From positions 1 to 7,895 of the forward strand of contig JAJOKK010000023.1 in assembly GCA_021129875.1 (NCBI GenBank): a stretch of 7,895 nt of DNA, read 5' to 3'. Positions 6,932-7,895 of the stretch are shown in pieces (within the stretch, counting starts at the first letter, position 1; each line of letters begins with the position of its first letter). The notes beneath the pieces were generated by a model. That model searched no databases, was not told where the DNA came from, and saw only the letters and a list, made by a program, of their open reading frames with translations. The stretch comes from Candidatus Bipolaricaulota bacterium. GTDB taxonomy: Bacteria; Bipolaricaulota; Bipolaricaulia; UBA7950; UBA9294. A program made the position numbers and the translations under genes.

Positions 6932-7569
6932 ACGATCCCGTGTTCTTCCTTGTATGCGAGCCAGTTGCGTTTAAGAGCGACGAACGCGGCAAAGTCCGGT
7001 TGGACAAGGAAAGGGTTCGTCTCCCGTTCCACACCAATCGTCGACTCCAGTGCGGTTCCGTAGTTGTGTCCCGGGAAGACCCTGGTCCGGTCGGGGAGGG
7101 CAAGGATCTTTTCATGCAAGGAGTCGTACTCAGCCCGAGCCTCGGAATCGCAGCCGGTCCCGCCCACCTTGCCGACGAACAGTGTATCCCCGGTGAAGAG
7201 CGCATCACCGACCTGGATGCAGATCGAATCCTTGGTGTGTCCCGGCGTGTGGATGATCCTTACCGTAAGGTCCCCGACGTGGAAGGAGGCCCCATCCTCC
7301 ACACGAACGCTGGTCTGTCTGTCGGTATCCCCGTAGAGGAGTGGGCGCACCCCGGTCAGCCGTTCGATGGCGGCGTTCCCGTTCGTATGATCGGGGTGAT
7401 CGTGGGTGACGAGGACATAGATAATCTTGTAGCCCTTCTCGCGCGCAAAGGCGACAACCCTCTCCGGCTCAAACGAAGGGTCGACCACAACCGCCTTCCT
7501 GGTCCTCTGATCGGCGATGAGGTAGCCAAAATTGCGCTCGCCGCCCATCTCAAACTGCTTGACGAACAT
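6928..7569 (-). CDS. MBL-fold metallo-hydrolase, glyoxalase II / persulfide dioxygenase-like
   Basis: This encodes a 213-residue cytoplasmic metallo-beta-lactamase-fold protein and is the first gene of the thiol operon. The metal site is complete: THDHPDH (55-61: His56, His58, Asp60, His61), HTPGHT (107-112, His111), GDTLF (127-131, Asp128) and PGHNYG (166-171, His168). The later STIGVERETNPFL (176-188) is shared by hydroxyacyl-glutathione hydrolase-like proteins and persulfide dioxygenases. The family acts on thiol conjugates: hydrolysing S-lactoyl thiols, or oxidising a thiol persulfide to sulfite. With bacillithiol genes directly downstream, S-lactoyl-bacillithiol or bacillithiol persulfide are inferred substrates. 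The usual PGHDYG motif reads PGHNYG here. The ATG at 7569 has an excellent AGGAGGAGG Shine-Dalgarno sequence a few bases upstream, and the stop overlaps the methyltransferase start by 4 bp. Which of the two chemistries applies cannot be settled by eye. Confidence 0.88.
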   Translation of the reverse strand: MFVKQFEMGGERNFGYLIADQRTRKAVVVDPSFEPERVVAFAREKGYKIIYVLVTHDHPDHTNGNAAIERLTGVRPLLYGDTDRQTSVRVEDGASFHVGDLTVRIIHTPGHTKDSICIQVGDALFTGDTLFVGKVGGTGCDSEARAEYDSLHEKILALPDRTRVFPGHNYGTALESTIGVERETNPFLVQPDFAAFVALKRNWLAYKEEHGIV

Positions 7570-7581
7570 CTTCCTCCTCCT

Positions 7582-7650
7582 TCTTGCGAGCAGACCTTAT
7601 CAGTCAGCATCTCCGTGATTGCGCTCATCACATCTCAATAATACGCAAGA
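7582..7650 (-). promoter_or_regulatory. Foldable 5' leader of the thiol operon (candidate three-way junction)
   Basis: In the minus-strand leader, TCTTGCG (7650-7644) pairs perfectly with CGCAAGA (7588-7582), closing two smaller hairpins. One is GTGAT/ATCAC (7631-7627 with 7619-7615, 7-nt loop). The other is GCTGAC/GTCTGC (7608-7603 with 7595-7590, one T-T mismatch, 7-nt loop). The closing stem ends immediately before the AGGAGGAGG ribosome-binding site (7581-7573) of the hydrolase gene. This could be a cis-regulatory RNA, but stems of this size arise by chance and no known riboswitch class is recognised. Confidence 0.3.
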
Positions 7651-7687
7651 TCGCAGAGCAGTGCGCTTGAATCTCCGTTAAGGTTTA

Positions 7688-7716
7688 ATAATACCACATG
7701 ACCGCCCTGCCTGCTC
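7688..7716 (-). promoter_or_regulatory. Candidate promoter of the thiol operon (extended -10)
   Basis: The minus strand reads TGGTATTAT at 7696-7688, which fits an extended -10 element (TGnTATAAT) with one mismatch in the hexamer. The region 17 bp upstream (GAGCAG, 7716-7711) is a poor -35, which extended -10 promoters tolerate. Transcription from here would give a leader of about 110 nt before the hydrolase ATG. A second TATTAT at 7643-7638 lacks both a TG and a -35 partner and is less likely. Confidence 0.4.
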
Positions 7717-7751
7717 GTTTAAGATTCGGCAGCCCGCTGATATCGGGTAGA

Positions 7752-7794
7752 CTTCGCGTTGGCATTAACCGCGAAGAATGCTGTACATTATACT
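7752..7794 (+). promoter_or_regulatory. Candidate promoter and overlapping operator-like inverted repeat for the gene at 7858
   Basis: TTGGCA (7759-7764) is a good -35 match, with TACATT (7784-7789) as -10 at a 19-bp spacer. TTAACC (7765-7770) with TATACT (7789-7794) at 18 bp is an alternative pairing. A perfect inverted repeat, CTTCGCG (7752-7758) and CGCGAAG (7770-7776), flanks the -35 box with an 11-bp centre. A regulator bound there would occlude RNA polymerase, so repression is the natural inference. The divergent thiol-operon promoter candidate lies about 60 bp away. No known regulator consensus is recognised. Confidence 0.4.
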
Positions 7795-7833
7795 GTAGTG
7801 ATCAGAAGCGGAAACGTGTGAACGGATCGCGAT

Positions 7834-7852
7834 AAATCTCCAAAGGAGGTTT
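7834..7852 (+). promoter_or_regulatory. Hairpin burying the Shine-Dalgarno sequence of the gene at 7858
   Basis: AAATCTCC (7834-7841) pairs with GGAGGTTT (7845-7852) at all eight positions, counting one U-G wobble, around an AAA triloop (7842-7844). The right arm contains the strong ribosome-binding sequence AAAGGAGGT (7842-7850) that sits 7 nt before the ATG. In the folded state this site would be hidden, suggesting translational control. Simple purine/pyrimidine complementarity to a strong Shine-Dalgarno sequence can also occur by chance. Confidence 0.5.
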
Positions 7853-7857
7853 TGCAG

Positions 7858-7895
7858 ATGGCGCTAAACCGAAGGACGTTGCGGGGAATGGTGGG
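7858..7895 (+). CDS. Start of an unidentified gene, cut by the window edge
   Basis: An ATG at 7858 follows a near-consensus Shine-Dalgarno sequence (AAAGGAGGT, 7842-7850) at a 7-nt spacing and a candidate promoter at 7759-7794, so a real gene very probably begins here. Only twelve codons are visible (MALNRRTLRGMV). The basic N-terminus with paired arginines followed by Thr-Leu is compatible with the start of a signal or membrane-targeting sequence, possibly twin-arginine-like, but this is too short to judge. The function is unknown. It is transcribed away from the thiol operon. Confidence 0.7.
   Translation, partial: MALNRRTLRGMV

Noticed and set aside
7637..7694. AATAATAC occurring twice, exactly 50 bp apart
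   Set aside because: It is a short AT-rich word. The copies seem to be chance or -10-like matches rather than a designed repeat.
7781..7798. CTGTACATTATACTGTAG resembling an SOS-box-like site
   Set aside because: The CTGT halves are direct, not inverted, so it does not form a LexA-type palindrome.

Overview
This window is bacterial DNA of moderately high G+C content (roughly 55-60% by eye), with tightly packed genes. Its centrepiece is a minus-strand run of six genes that reads as a low-molecular-weight thiol operon. In transcription order these are a metallo-beta-lactamase-fold thioesterase or dioxygenase-like hydrolase (6928-7569), a SAM-dependent methyltransferase (6167-6931), bshC (4588-6156), bshB (3861-4595), bshA (2728-3870) and a short GGQ release-factor-like protein (2302-2658). 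The first five genes overlap by 4-10 bp or are separated by 10 bp. The three bsh genes together encode the complete pathway from UDP-GlcNAc, malate and cysteine to bacillithiol. The methyltransferase is a strong candidate for the N-methylating enzyme (NmbA type) that makes N-methyl-bacillithiol, as described in green sulfur bacteria. The hydrolase is a plausible consumer of bacillithiol conjugates or persulfides.

Region by region: 1-215 has no convincing gene but holds a nested inverted-repeat structure. 216-929 and 934-2160 are a plus-strand pair, a DUF554 membrane protein and a 12-helix MFS transporter of drug-efflux type. 2161-2301 is a convergent intergenic gap with a weak terminator candidate for each strand. 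2302-7569 is the thiol operon. 7570-7857 is a divergent regulatory region. It holds a candidate extended -10 promoter and a foldable 5' leader for the operon on the minus strand. On the plus strand it holds a candidate promoter overlapped by a perfect 7-bp inverted repeat, then a hairpin that would bury the Shine-Dalgarno sequence of a gene starting at 7858 and cut by the window edge.

Organism: bacillithiol genes occur in Firmicutes, Deinococcus-Thermus, Bacteroidetes/Chlorobi, Acidobacteria and several candidate phyla. The G+C content, the clustering of bshC-bshB-bshA with a methyltransferase, and the 'CCACGGATT...ACACAGA' type of intergenic sequence fit an uncultured, non-Firmicutes lineage better than a Bacillus. 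The phylum cannot be fixed from the sequence alone; Bipolaricaulota-like is only a guess.

No insertion sequence, CRISPR array, tRNA or rRNA was seen. No gene is visibly frameshifted.
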